Source of the DNA: Lutispora sp003527145
GTDB lineage: Bacteria > Bacillota > Clostridia > Lutisporales > Lutisporaceae
Length of the DNA stretch: 64,000 nucleotides
NCBI GenBank assembly: GCA_029983695.1
Contig: JASBZB010000014.1
Coordinates: 35,839 to 99,838 of the forward strand
Direction: 5' to 3'
In this document: in pieces, positions 25,581 to 33,980 of the stretch
Layout of the letters: each line of letters opens with the position of its first letter
Position numbering within the stretch: position 1 is the stretch's first letter
Made by a program: the position numbers and the translations under genes
The notes under the pieces: model-generated
What the model was told of the DNA's origin: nothing
Databases searched by the model: none
What the model saw: the letters and a program-made list of their open reading frames with translations, nothing else

Positions 25581-26012
25581 CTAAAAACTTATTGATAATG
25601 AATTTGTCCAATTACTATATGGTGCAATAGGAATAAAATCACTATTAAAAAATGTAAAGTCTGCTTTTTCGCTCCCTGTTCCTGATATATTTTGATCTAC
25701 GCCACCAGCAATATACCAATACACATCTGAAGGCCAAATATAACTGCCATGATAGCTATCCAATGAATAATAAGTTGTTTTTTCACCGGAGCATGTAACA
25801 ACTAACGTTGACATATAGTATTCTCCGTTACCGATTTCTGGCGATAAAGGACTTCTATTATACGCATGTACATCTGTCCATTCTAAGGTTCCGCTACTAA
25901 CCCTGGTATTCAAAAAAGATTTTATAAACCAAAACTTAACACCAAAGTCACTATTCCAGCCAGAAAAAGTTTTATCATTACTAACATTACCTGCATTGAC
26001 GATTGTAGTCAA
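25581..26012 (-). CDS. Secreted protein of unknown function with unclear start
   Basis: 143 residues from a TTG codon at 26012. Upstream of that TTG, the same frame encodes a good signal-peptide core (VSLLLVFLIIFSLTTIVNA, codons at about 26048-25992), but no ATG, GTG or TTG with an RBS precedes it; an ATG at 26048-26050 is in another frame. The mature part is rich in Trp, Tyr, Ser and Gly and predicted beta-rich. It may be a secreted antimicrobial or matrix protein; no family is recognised. A frameshift or lost start in the leader is likely. Confidence 0.5.
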   Translation of the reverse strand: MTTIVNAGNVSNDKTFSGWNSDFGVKFWFIKSFLNTRVSSGTLEWTDVHAYNRSPLSPEIGNGEYYMSTLVVTCSGEKTTYYSLDSYHGSYIWPSDVYWYIAGGVDQNISGTGSEKADFTFFNSDFIPIAPYSNWTNSLSISF

Positions 26013-26309
26013 TGAGAATATTATCAGGAATACAAGTAATAAACTAACATACTGTCTATTAGGATTTACACCTTTTGGAATTATTGATATAATATAATTA
26101 ACAAACGAAAGGGGGGAGGAGCTGAGTATAGCTATGGAAATGCTGATCTTCCTGTTTTGGATTTACTGGCAGAGAGCATATTTGAGCTCAATTCTATAGA
26201 AGAGGTTGTAGAATTGATGGATAAAAAATAGTAAGGTAGCTTTCGAAGAAAATATTAAACCGTTTCAATAAAGAAAAGGGACAGGTAGGGTTAACGCAAT
26301 AATACCTCT

Positions 26310-26620
26310 CCCTAATGCTTTATATATAAGTCTGTTTTCTTATTTTTTCAGAACGAGCAACAAGGCAAAATATTACAGAAGAGACTGCATATATAATTAT
26401 GCCAGATATGTTTAACTCTTTCGAAACAATCTTATAAGAAATCGAAAGTATTGTTGTATTAATTGCTTATTTCGCCATAGTTATCTCTATTAACGTAATC
26501 TATATCTATTGACTTATATTAAGACTTTTTTCTTCACATGCTCCTCCTCCTACGGGAGTATTTTTATATCAGGCAGCCTTTATCCTCTGTTATATATATC
26601 GGTTATATATGGTAATTATG
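26310..26620 (-). pseudogene. Second chimeric fragment of island genes
   Basis: About 26310-26474 matches the end of the paralogous membrane-protein gene at 30453-30776. At about 26475 it changes to 45 bases of the gene at 31378 (GTTATCTCTATTAACGTAAT), and then to that gene's leader (CTACGGGAGTATTTTTAT), skipping the middle. The leader part also resembles 24763-24815. No coding frame survives. Confidence 0.6.
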
Positions 26621-26621
26621 G

Positions 26622-26992
26622 TCACTTCTTCTTAGTAGAATAATCTCTAAATATAGAATATAACTCTCCAAAGCTTATTTGCTTAGACTTTACATAGCTG
26701 TCATCACTTAGCTTAATCACATCATTATAGTCTATTTTAAACCTAGTTATACCTTTCTCCCCATAAAAAGAAACTGATATATATTCCGGCACCATAGCTG
26801 TGTCTGACTTTTCAAATTCTGCAGCATAATTCCTGTTAATACATAAGCATTTGCAGAGCATTTCAATAAAGTAAGGGCTTCTCTGGCTAGATTTTTGTGT
26901 CGATATATTGTAAAGAGTGTTTCGCGTCCTAAAGGTGCGCTAAACAAAACCAATATAATCCCGGAAATAAAATAGAACAATTGCTTTTTCAA
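26622..26992 (-). pseudogene. Frameshifted small secreted or membrane protein
   Basis: A TTG start at 26990-26992 with GGAGGTGG upstream opens MKKQLFYFISGIILVLFSAPLG, a signal-anchor. After about 50 codons the frame loses sense, while the overlapping frame ending at 26622 continues with NRNYAAEFEKSDTAMVPEY...YSTKKK. A single-base shift near 26840 would join them into one protein of about 120 residues. It sits right behind promoter motif copy 2. No family recognised; the frameshift needs read-level confirmation. Confidence 0.5.
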
Positions 26993-27023
26993 CCTTTACC
27001 ACCTCCAAACTTATTCACCTTTT

Positions 27024-27072
27024 ACCTATATAACGAAATGAAGAGGGATTTTGTGACACTTGTTCTAAAAAT
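27024..27072 (-). promoter_or_regulatory. Island promoter motif, copy 2
   Basis: Same 49-base motif (minus-strand TGTCAC ... CGTTATAT) with two differences from copies 1 and 3. It ends 32 bases upstream of the TTG start at 26992. Confidence 0.7.
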
Positions 27073-27138
27073 TTTCGATTTAAACGAGTGCTTTATATTA
27101 AAACACTCGCTTTTTGCCGTCTATGCTCGGATAACTTG

Positions 27139-27630
27139 CTACGCATTTGCAGTATCTAATAAAAGTAATAAATAGACATCTTCCTCATGTATGCTTATTT
27201 GACTTCTATTTTTACTAATTATTTTATATTTTTCGATTAATCCTTCTAACTTATCGGAGTTTTTCCAAGCATAAAAAGTTAGAGTTTTATCTTCTACATC
27301 ATATTTACCATGAATCATCATAGGAGAAGGCTCACCACCAATTTTCCATGAGCAAGTCTTGTTTTCTACAATAAATTTCGTTTTATTTTCTACTGAGCAT
27401 ATTGTCGCTATAAAAATAGCTTCATTAGGACTATCATAAAAAACAAACACTTCTCTGCTATCACTAACAGAAATTACTTTTAAAACAGATACTTTATTTC
27501 GCAATAAGCTGCTTATTGCAGACTCTTTTGTAGTATAATGAGTCTCAGGTGAGCTTGGAGATAATATGAATAATAAAGTTAAAATAGTAGTTAAAATAGA
27601 AAATATAATATAGGTCGTTCTATTTTCCAA
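27139..27630 (-). CDS. Single-helix extracytoplasmic protein, unknown
   Basis: 163 residues. A helix at about 8-24 is followed by a soluble domain of alternating beta strands (KVSVLKVISVSDSREVFVFYDSPNEAIFIATI...). No motif is recognised. It is ten bases downstream of the 218-residue gene and probably in its transcript. The C-terminal residues (VYLLLLLDTANA) are unusually hydrophobic. Confidence 0.55.
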   Translation of the reverse strand: MENRTTYIIFSILTTILTLLFILSPSSPETHYTTKESAISSLLRNKVSVLKVISVSDSREVFVFYDSPNEAIFIATICSVENKTKFIVENKTCSWKIGGEPSPMMIHGKYDVEDKTLTFYAWKNSDKLEGLIEKYKIISKNRSQISIHEEDVYLLLLLDTANA

Positions 27631-27639
27631 ATTTATACC

Positions 27640-28296
27640 TCACTTTATATTGTGTTTATATCTGATGGCTCTTAATGGTTTATCATTTACGTCATATGAA
27701 GTGATACGGCTGATAGCATCTGTATATACATAAAAGCGGCTCTTTTCTTTTAAAATCTTATCTTGATCATATATCAATAAAAAATAACCATCTTCATTTA
27801 TTAAAGGTTGCTTCACTTCTCCATTTATGAATTGGATTTCAATCTTTTTAATCCTTTTATCAAAAATACGCCCGCCTATAACACTGCGGTCTGTATTGCT
27901 ATCATAAAAGCCAACCTGAGTGAAAGCATTCTTTGCTCTAACAACATATTCTTCATCATCTTTATTTTCATATGTCGTAAAAGCATTATTTCCTATGCTT
28001 TGAACTTTGTTATTAGTTACAATACTACAGATTCCGGTATTATACTGATTCAAGACGGGATTTAACGGCCTGCTATCTTTAAAGCTATAAACCGTATAAA
28101 TGGAGCTTCTAAACGCTTTCTGCTTGCCAATTGATATACACTTAATGTTTTTATAATTCTGGGAAATTAAGGTGCTGATATAATATTCATTTTGAAAGGC
28201 GCTATTAGCAATCTGAGTCATTATATTATATATGGGAAAGGTAATAGATGAAATAACAATAAAAGATAGCAATGCAAGAATGCATTTCTTTTTCAT
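27640..28296 (-). CDS. Membrane-anchored extracytoplasmic protein, unknown
   Basis: 218 residues with an N-terminal helix (about 5-25) and a soluble domain of about 190 residues. Tyr- and Ile-rich beta strands and a basic C-terminus (RAIRYKHNIK) are visible. Not recognised. It overlaps nothing and is ten bases upstream of the next island gene. Base composition matches the neighbours. Confidence 0.55.
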   Translation of the reverse strand: MKKKCILALLSFIVISSITFPIYNIMTQIANSAFQNEYYISTLISQNYKNIKCISIGKQKAFRSSIYTVYSFKDSRPLNPVLNQYNTGICSIVTNNKVQSIGNNAFTTYENKDDEEYVVRAKNAFTQVGFYDSNTDRSVIGGRIFDKRIKKIEIQFINGEVKQPLINEDGYFLLIYDQDKILKEKSRFYVYTDAISRITSYDVNDKPLRAIRYKHNIK

Positions 28297-28353
28297 ATAT
28301 TAGATCCCCTTTTTTATATTGATGCTTTCCAGGCATCTTAATAAGTTCAGCCT

Positions 28354-29469
28354 CTATATACTATTGCTAAACATTGGAAATGCTATAAAATCAATGCCGA
28401 ATTCCTTATATAATTCCTTATTTTTATTATCAATTATCGCGGTTACTTTCTTTTCAGAATCAATTACATTCCAAATCCCATCTTCCCTTATATGAATTGC
28501 ACCTTTAAATTCCCCATCCCGGATTGCGCAAATCAAGCTTTCAGGCTGCTCGTCCCCATATACTTCAATATCCAGTATTGCTATATCCTTATATCCTCCG
28601 ACAATCTGCACTTGGTTTTTAAGATAATCCGGGACAAACTTCCCTTCTTTAACCGTACTTTTACATGTTTGGATTGACCTTTCATTTATCTTTGATTCTC
28701 CGGTATCTATATCGACTTCTGTCAAAGCTTGGGCTGTTCCTATATAGTATCTTGAGCCGATTAAAACGGTATTATTTGGAGTAACAGAGTATCCTCCGCC
28801 TGTTTGTTTTGCGTCCGGCAGCACAATTTTTTTCCACTGTATATCATTTATATCGTTAATGTTGCATTTGCCGACATAAAGTAAACAGCATTCTTTCCAA
28901 TTGCTGAACATCAATGTTATTTCGCCGGTGCTCTTATTAAAGTCAATATAGCAGAGTCCATCATTTTCAAACATAATGTCTTCCTTTTCCCCATCAATGG
29001 TTTGATATTGAGCCTTAACTTTCTTTTCAACTACACCGTCTGAACAATTCAAAAAAAGATCATAATCAGATACTTCCCCATCCACAGTTCGATTTCTTAC
29101 TGCCATAATGTCTCTTCCATAAATCGAATCCATTGGATATTTTTCTATAACTTCTGATTCCGATTTATATAAACCTTTTGGTGTTGCTATCTTATGCAAT
29201 ATTAGCTTCTTGTTCCCATCCCATATAATTGGCTCTACATGATAATTATCATGATTTTTTATTGAATACACCAAATCATCTGAAAAAGTAATAGTCCCTT
29301 GGTCTATATCCCACATACTAAGCTTTACATCTATTTTTCCATCCTGCTCTTGATAATAAGTAAGAAATGGTACTTGAGTGTCAGTATCATTGTTTAGCTG
29401 ACTATTTGTGTTGGTACATCCAATGATGAGTATCAATACAACTACAACCATAATAAATATTTTTTTCAT
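28354..29469 (-). CDS. Lipoprotein, possibly beta-propeller-like
   Basis: 371 residues. The signal peptide ends with lipobox LIIGC (Cys about 18), so it would be lipid-anchored on the outer face of the membrane. The body has repeated strand-turn units (GVVEKKVKAQYQTIDGEKED..., STGEITLMFSNW...), in the manner of a sensor or binding propeller, but no defined repeat motif could be counted. It is the largest island member. Function unknown. Confidence 0.6.
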   Translation of the reverse strand: MKKIFIMVVVVLILIIGCTNTNSQLNNDTDTQVPFLTYYQEQDGKIDVKLSMWDIDQGTITFSDDLVYSIKNHDNYHVEPIIWDGNKKLILHKIATPKGLYKSESEVIEKYPMDSIYGRDIMAVRNRTVDGEVSDYDLFLNCSDGVVEKKVKAQYQTIDGEKEDIMFENDGLCYIDFNKSTGEITLMFSNWKECCLLYVGKCNINDINDIQWKKIVLPDAKQTGGGYSVTPNNTVLIGSRYYIGTAQALTEVDIDTGESKINERSIQTCKSTVKEGKFVPDYLKNQVQIVGGYKDIAILDIEVYGDEQPESLICAIRDGEFKGAIHIREDGIWNVIDSEKKVTAIIDNKNKELYKEFGIDFIAFPMFSNSI

Positions 29470-29541
29470 AGTAGCTTTTCTCCTTATTACTATAGAAGTA
29501 TATATTCATATGGAAGGATTTTTATAAGCATTAGGGACAAA

Positions 29542-29862
29542 TTAATTGCGCGTTATATTCATTATGCTGAATAAAAGCACAGTAAATATTGGACAAATTA
29601 AAAGCCATATAAGCATATTAAGTGAAAATAATTTTTTTATCGGTAATAATCCAGGCAATGCCCAATGCAGCGCTAATATATTCATGCAGTATAAATAAGC
29701 AATAATTATAATCCCTGCTATTATTGCTTTTATAATCAACAATATATAGCGATTATTTATTATACCGATTTTGAAGGATAACTTATTAATAATATTAGAA
29801 ATTATTACCCCAATGAGTATGACATTTGCAACAATAAAAAAACCCATAAAGCTTCCAGTCAT
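29542..29862 (-). CDS. Small four-helix membrane protein
   Basis: 106 residues with about four membrane helices (GFFIVANVILIGVIISNII, YILLIIKAIIAGIIIIAYLYC and two near the C-terminus). Not recognised. The start is the ATG at 29862; an RBS AGAGGAG lies upstream. It precedes the lipoprotein gene on the same strand. It may be an immunity or accessory protein, but there is no direct evidence. Confidence 0.5.
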   Translation of the reverse strand: MTGSFMGFFIVANVILIGVIISNIINKLSFKIGIINNRYILLIIKAIIAGIIIIAYLYCMNILALHWALPGLLPIKKLFSLNMLIWLLICPIFTVLLFSIMNITRN

Positions 29863-30057
29863 TATTTTTTACTCCTCTTCAATTATCATAGAATTTGATA
29901 GGCTGATAACATTTACAAGCTGAACTAACCCGCCTTAAATTTATGCATCTATAAGTGACGAGCACCAAAGGGCAGATAAGTCCGATAATCTACTTTGCTG
30001 CTTTAACAAGAAAAGGGACAAGGCAAATTTGAACAGCGCCCTGCCCCATGTATTTTA

Positions 30058-30255
30058 TTATTTTGCTTCAGTGCTTTTATATTCTTTTAACGATTTTGCA
30101 ATAATCAATATCGCTGAAGAATAAGCAATAAATCGTATAACGTAATCAGCGAACATAAGAATGTCTGCACGGCGCAGAGAGAAAGGGCCTATGATCATAT
30201 AAGGCATTAAAGCGATAGCAACGGCACTGATGATATCTACAATCAATTTTTTCAT
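30058..30255 (-). CDS. Two-helix small membrane protein
   Basis: 65 residues with two predicted helices separated by a short loop with Arg/Asp (SLRRADILMFADYVIR). Not recognised. RBS GGAGGG precedes the ATG. Promoter motif copy 3 lies about 95 bases upstream, so it is likely the first gene of that unit. Confidence 0.5.
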   Translation of the reverse strand: MKKLIVDIISAVAIALMPYMIIGPFSLRRADILMFADYVIRFIAYSSAILIIAKSLKEYKSTEAK

Positions 30256-30346
30256 ATATTAAATCCCTCCTTTAATTTTGTTTTTATCTATACATCGTTA
30301 AAATGTTTCTAGTGGAAGCCTTTTTTATTAATATTTTCAACCTTTT

Positions 30347-30395
30347 ACCTATATAACGAAATGAAGAGGGTATTTGTGACACTTGTTCTAAAAAT
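30347..30395 (-). promoter_or_regulatory. Island promoter motif, copy 3
   Basis: Identical to copy 1 over the 49-base core (minus-strand TGTCAC, 17 bases, CGTTATAT). Confidence 0.7.
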
Positions 30396-30452
30396 ATTTC
30401 AAAGAAAGGAGACCGGAGGCTATATAAAAGCAATAATGCCGTCCCTAATATT

Positions 30453-30776
30453 TTATATATAAGTATGCTCTCTTATTTTTTCAAAACGAGCAGCAAGGCA
30501 AAATATTACAGAAGAGATTGAATATATAATTATGTCAAATATGCGTAGTTTTTTCGGAACAATTTCATAAGAAACCGAAAGCATTATTGTATTAATTACT
30601 ATAAGAGCTATATTCCAGATTTTATTATTTAATCGATATAGAGAATCTGTTATGGAAATGGCCACGGCAAACATTAGCATTTGAATTACTGATGCTAAGT
30701 CAGCCTTTGTTAAATATAATATTGACGTTCCCATAAGGAGCAGAAGTATTATATATTTATCAGCGTTCTCTTTCAT
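30453..30776 (-). CDS. Small four-helix membrane protein (paralogue 2)
   Basis: 107 residues from the ATG at 30776, matching the length of its paralogue at 23054-23380 (108). The shared core is LYRLNNKI-NIALI, with similar hydrophobic spacing before and after. A longer frame opens at 30833, but the extra 19 residues are charged, have no counterpart in the paralogue and no RBS. Function unknown. Confidence 0.6.
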   Translation of the reverse strand: MKENADKYIILLLLMGTSILYLTKADLASVIQMLMFAVAISITDSLYRLNNKIWNIALIVINTIMLSVSYEIVPKKLRIFDIIIYSISSVIFCLAARFEKIREHTYI

Positions 30777-30893
30777 ATATACCATCCATTCTAAATCATT
30801 TGAGTATTTTGCCTTTTTATTCCGGCAATCCATTACTATATATCAATACTAGATTTTTATGCAGGTAGAATAAATAAATCAAGTTAGATAAAA

Positions 30894-31154
30894 TTAATAG
30901 GGAAGCTTCATATGTTTATATTTGTATAAAGCATATATCCAATGCCCTAATACTACCAAGCCGATTATTATAGTATAATTTTTATCTTGAAGCTTTACGA
31001 TTAGTAAGAATGACATAACAATTAGCATTAACAATGATGAAGCGATTAAATGACTCTGGTGCTTTTCAAGTATCCTGCGAAGATATAAGTCTCTTAGGAC
31101 TGCAATCGCAGAAGCTATAAATGCGATTACTAATATATAATTCCTGTCTTCCAT
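30894..31154 (-). CDS. Small membrane protein
   Basis: 86 residues with three membrane helices and a positively charged patch LRRILEKHQSH between the first two. Not recognised. RBS GGAGGAT precedes the ATG. Nothing else is visible. Confidence 0.5.
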   Translation of the reverse strand: MEDRNYILVIAFIASAIAVLRDLYLRRILEKHQSHLIASSLLMLIVMSFLLIVKLQDKNYTIIIGLVVLGHWIYALYKYKHMKLPY

Positions 31155-31377
31155 ATAATCCTCCCCATAACAATTATTTACGCACCGTCATACCACGGAT
31201 ATGCTTAATAAGATATTCATTGTTGCATAATGATGAGCTTATACTTCCGCTGAGTTCATCATATACGGTATCTCCAAGCTATTTGCCTTAATCAGATGGT
31301 AAGGCTTAGGACTTCGAGAAATTTTCACTGAATAAAGCCTTCCTCTTCTACACTTAAACCTAACATTACCGCTATTT

Positions 31378-31848
31378 TTATTGTTCTGTTTTATCTTTCA
31401 ATATTTCGCCTATTGAGTATTTTTTAGAATGTTTATATCCATTAATAGTTTCTAATTCTATTGTTATAAATTCGTCCTTTAGCATTTCCTTGATTTTATC
31501 ATAGTTTAAGCGTTCTGGAGCAAGTGTTATTTTTATATTGTTCGCATAATCTTTAAAAGCAGGGCTTTTTTCAGTTCTATTTTCTTCCTTAGCAATAATA
31601 TAATTGCTTATTGCACCATAGTTATCTCTATTAACGTAATCTATATCTATTGACTTATATTTTTGAAAGTCGCTAACTTTTGTATTTATATTAATTGTAA
31701 AGTATTTTTTATCAGGATTCTTTTCAGAAGTAGATGTATATTCCAGATAGCAGTTTATACTGATATTTGGTGGCATATTGCTATAATATGCAAAGATGAG
31801 ACTGAGACAAAGCAGTAGTGCAATAAACATTAAGGTTTTTTTCTTCAC
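31378..31848 (-). CDS. Secreted or anchored small protein, unknown
   Basis: 156 residues. The N-terminal helix (about 4-22) may be a cleaved signal, followed by an extracytoplasmic domain with strand-rich segments (YFTININTKVSDFQKYKSIDIDYVNRDNYG). Pieces of this gene are found as fragments at 24.7 kb and 26.5 kb, so it has been copied or moved within the island. RBS GGGGG lies upstream of the ATG. No family recognised. Confidence 0.55.
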   Translation of the reverse strand: MKKKTLMFIALLLCLSLIFAYYSNMPPNISINCYLEYTSTSEKNPDKKYFTININTKVSDFQKYKSIDIDYVNRDNYGAISNYIIAKEENRTEKSPAFKDYANNIKITLAPERLNYDKIKEMLKDEFITIELETINGYKHSKKYSIGEILKDKTEQ

Positions 31849-31895
31849 ATTATCCCCCTCCTACTGGAGTATTTTTATGTTCGACAATCCTATGG

Positions 31896-31950
31896 ACTCA
31901 TTATAAAGACCCGTCAAGCAACAATACCGGACAGGGTCTTTATAATGAGT
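31896..31950. repeat. Perfect 17-bp inverted repeat
   Basis: ACTCATTATAAAGACCC (31896-31912) pairs with 31934-31950; the loop is 21 bases. No T tract. It lies in the 395-base gap between two island genes and could be a terminator of unusual form or a scar of a lost element. Confidence 0.5.
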
Positions 31951-32052
31951 AAGATTAGCAGCTACAAATTATTAGCAAACATTATGAATAATATGCTCTG
32001 CGATTATCCCCTGGCGGCGCGGAAGCTCCTGCTTTATTGCTATTAATCGAAA

Positions 32053-32169
32053 TTACTTGTGTGCATTAATAGAATGAGTATAAGTTTTAGTTCCACCCAG
32101 TACCAGATTCTCTATGTATCCATCAGCACGAGCCATACGAGTAGCCACATTCCATGAGGTTCTTGTCAT
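32053..32169 (-). pseudogene. C-terminal remnant of a small secreted-type protein
   Basis: A 38-codon frame from an ATG without a credible RBS: MTRTSWNVATRMARADGY then IENLVLGGTKTYTHSINAHK. The frame is open a further 16 codons upstream (CSEINYWCLLTLS) before a stop, without a start codon. The composition is unlike random frames here. It is probably the tail of a gene otherwise lost. Very uncertain. Confidence 0.3.
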
Positions 32170-32243
32170 AGAGAGAGTAAGGAGACACCAATAATTAATC
32201 TCGCTACACCTTATTTATAGCTTAAATAGCAACCTCATCTTCA

Positions 32244-32534
32244 TCACAAATGTGACAAATGCTTAAAAAGGCCACTATCGGGTGTTAAGCGTAAATATGC
32301 TAACACACTTAATATTATATAAAATATTATATAAATTGTAATAGCCTTTACTCTTTCATCAGGCAAGCCCTGTACATAAGATCTGAATTCCAATAGATTG
32401 AATCCTATTAATAATAGAGTTGAAAACACATATGCTGCTAAAAGCCTTGCTGAATTCATTATAAAGGTCAGAATAGACATTATAAACAGAACTGTAAGAT
32501 ATAATAAACCTATTATAAGCAGCTTTTTTTTCAT
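32244..32534 (-). CDS. Small membrane protein next to a secreted protein
   Basis: 96 residues from the ATG at 32534, one base after the stop of the 267-residue secreted protein gene, so the two are coupled. About four helices (LLIIGLLYLTVLFIMSIL, LLAAYVFSTLLLIGFNLL, ITIYIIFYIILSVLAYLRL) are visible. The pairing of a secreted protein with a tiny membrane protein is the layout of bacteriocin and immunity genes, but no family is recognised, so this is inference. The ORF extends upstream to 32603 but only inside the neighbour gene. Confidence 0.55.
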   Translation of the reverse strand: MKKKLLIIGLLYLTVLFIMSILTFIMNSARLLAAYVFSTLLLIGFNLLEFRSYVQGLPDERVKAITIYIIFYIILSVLAYLRLTPDSGLFKHLSHL

Positions 32535-32535
32535 A

Positions 32536-33339
32536 TTAATTACCTGCCCACCCTGAATAAAAGGTGGAATCACTGTATGCATTAGTGTAATTACTATTAT
32601 CATAATACTGGCAGAAGTGCTTCTTATAAAAATTTAATGTTTTATGATAATATTGAGTCTCATCCATATAGACACGCTTGGTATATGGATCATTAAAACT
32701 AACATATTCATAAAACGCAGAAGCTCCTACGCCTAAAATAGCAATTCCAATGCCTGTTCCTCCTGATAAAACAACAGAAATTATTGCCACAAAGGCAGTA
32801 AGAGTAATATTATTTATAGAATTGTTGAGATTCACATTGTGTTTCGAATAGCTAATATAGCGCGTATAATTTTCTTCCGAACCATAAATTGGACTATCAT
32901 TATAAATCCAAGATGCAAATGGCGAAATCTGATAAGTATTAATATCCTCTCTGTTTTCCGCTTCTAAAATTGAAGTAATTTGCACATTTTTATTATTAAG
33001 AATAATACTATTAGATTCTAAATCAATAATCAGCTTATTCTTTAGTGTCCCTTCTACAATATCCAAATAAACTTTATTACCAATTTGTTTTTCTTTGATT
33101 TGTGCAATTATTCCATTTGAATATTTAACCTTTATGTCTTTTACCCCTTTGCTGTTACTTATATTTTCCAAGATTTTCACTGAACCATTATTAACATCAC
33201 TCTGTATGCTATTCAAGAAATATGAATAACCATTACTTATAGAACTTACGTCTTCATATGCAAATGTAGGAGTAATTGTTGTTAAAATTAAACATATAGT
33301 CAACGCAATTGAAATGGTTGTTTTTGTTAAACTTTTCAT
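32536..33339 (-). CDS. Secreted protein with hydrophobic glycine-rich segment; bacteriocin-like candidate
   Basis: 267 residues. A clear signal peptide ends at PTFA-YED (about residue 27). The first mature part is strand-rich (KVYLDIVEGTLKNKLIIDLES). A hydrophobic Gly-rich stretch at about 180-210 (VVLSGGTGIGIAILGVGASA) could insert into membranes. The tail is Tyr-rich. This layout resembles geobacillin-26-like secreted proteins as I remember them, but I cannot confirm it. It is coupled to the small membrane protein gene behind it. RBS GGGGGAT precedes the ATG. Confidence 0.55.
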   Translation of the reverse strand: MKSLTKTTISIALTICLILTTITPTFAYEDVSSISNGYSYFLNSIQSDVNNGSVKILENISNSKGVKDIKVKYSNGIIAQIKEKQIGNKVYLDIVEGTLKNKLIIDLESNSIILNNKNVQITSILEAENREDINTYQISPFASWIYNDSPIYGSEENYTRYISYSKHNVNLNNSINNITLTAFVAIISVVLSGGTGIGIAILGVGASAFYEYVSFNDPYTKRVYMDETQYYHKTLNFYKKHFCQYYDNSNYTNAYSDSTFYSGWAGN

Positions 33340-33451
33340 TTTTTCATCCCCCTAAAAATTATTTTTATCAATTTCTTGGTTTCAGGCTTTTTCTCACCAT
33401 CAGTAAACCAGTTGGACTCACCCCTTCCCATAAAAGCAGCCTTCTACAGCG

Positions 33452-33892
33452 TTAATAATCTACTTCGCTGCTTATTACGGTCTGGGTTTCCGAGTCGCTG
33501 CCATTATAGGCAGTAACATCTGCGACTACTTGGTATGAATATCCCTTTGGGACTGCCATTGATTTGGAGAGTGTAAGCCTATAGCTGCTGCTCGATTGAT
33601 ACCAGCTGTTTATGGTGACCCAATCTCCATCTTTATACTGCTGCAATTCTGCTTCGATTGATACTTTGGTGACTGTACCGCTGTATCCTTCTACATAGCA
33701 TTTAACCTGAGCCTGTCCTGTTGAAGTAATATTTAATTTGCTTTGAGACTCATAAATATAAACCATCTGAGGCGTTATTATGATATTGTCTTTAGAATGG
33801 TCATTGCTGCCCGTATCTGCGTAGGTAATGCCGGAAGAGCATAAGAGCAAAGCTCCACACAGGATGGCCGTTATTAATCTTTTAAAGTACAT
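33452..33892 (-). CDS. Secreted DUF6147-like protein
   Basis: 146 residues. A signal peptide (MYFKRLITAILCGALLLCSS, cleavage after ITYA) is followed by an immunoglobulin-like beta domain: KLNITSTGQAQVKCYVEGYSG, VSIEAELQQYKDGDWVTINSW, and YQVVADVTAYNGSDSETQT. This agrees with DUF6147, a family of small secreted clostridial proteins of unknown role. The ATG at 33892 has AAGGAG upstream; the longer frame to 33955 would cover the promoter motif and is rejected. It is the first gene after promoter copy 4. Confidence 0.65.
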   Translation of the reverse strand: MYFKRLITAILCGALLLCSSGITYADTGSNDHSKDNIIITPQMVYIYESQSKLNITSTGQAQVKCYVEGYSGTVTKVSIEAELQQYKDGDWVTINSWYQSSSSYRLTLSKSMAVPKGYSYQVVADVTAYNGSDSETQTVISSEVDY

Positions 33893-33919
33893 ATAAAACA
33901 TCTCCTTCATTTGTCTTTT

Positions 33920-33967
33920 ACCTATATAACGAAATGAAGGGGCGTTTTGGGACACTTGTTTAAAAAT
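33920..33967 (-). promoter_or_regulatory. Island promoter motif, copy 4
   Basis: The most diverged copy: CGTTATAT is kept, while the -35 region reads TGTCCC and one base is missing upstream. It lies 28 bases before the DUF6147-like gene start. Confidence 0.65.
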
Positions 33968-33980
33968 ATTTTAAAAAATT

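Noticed and set aside
26180..26231. Plus-strand frame ending in LNSIEEVVELMDKK, suggestive of a small acidic peptide precursor
   Set aside because: No in-frame start codon was found for this frame; the ATG after the good Shine-Dalgarno at about 26111 is in another frame that stops after 21 codons.
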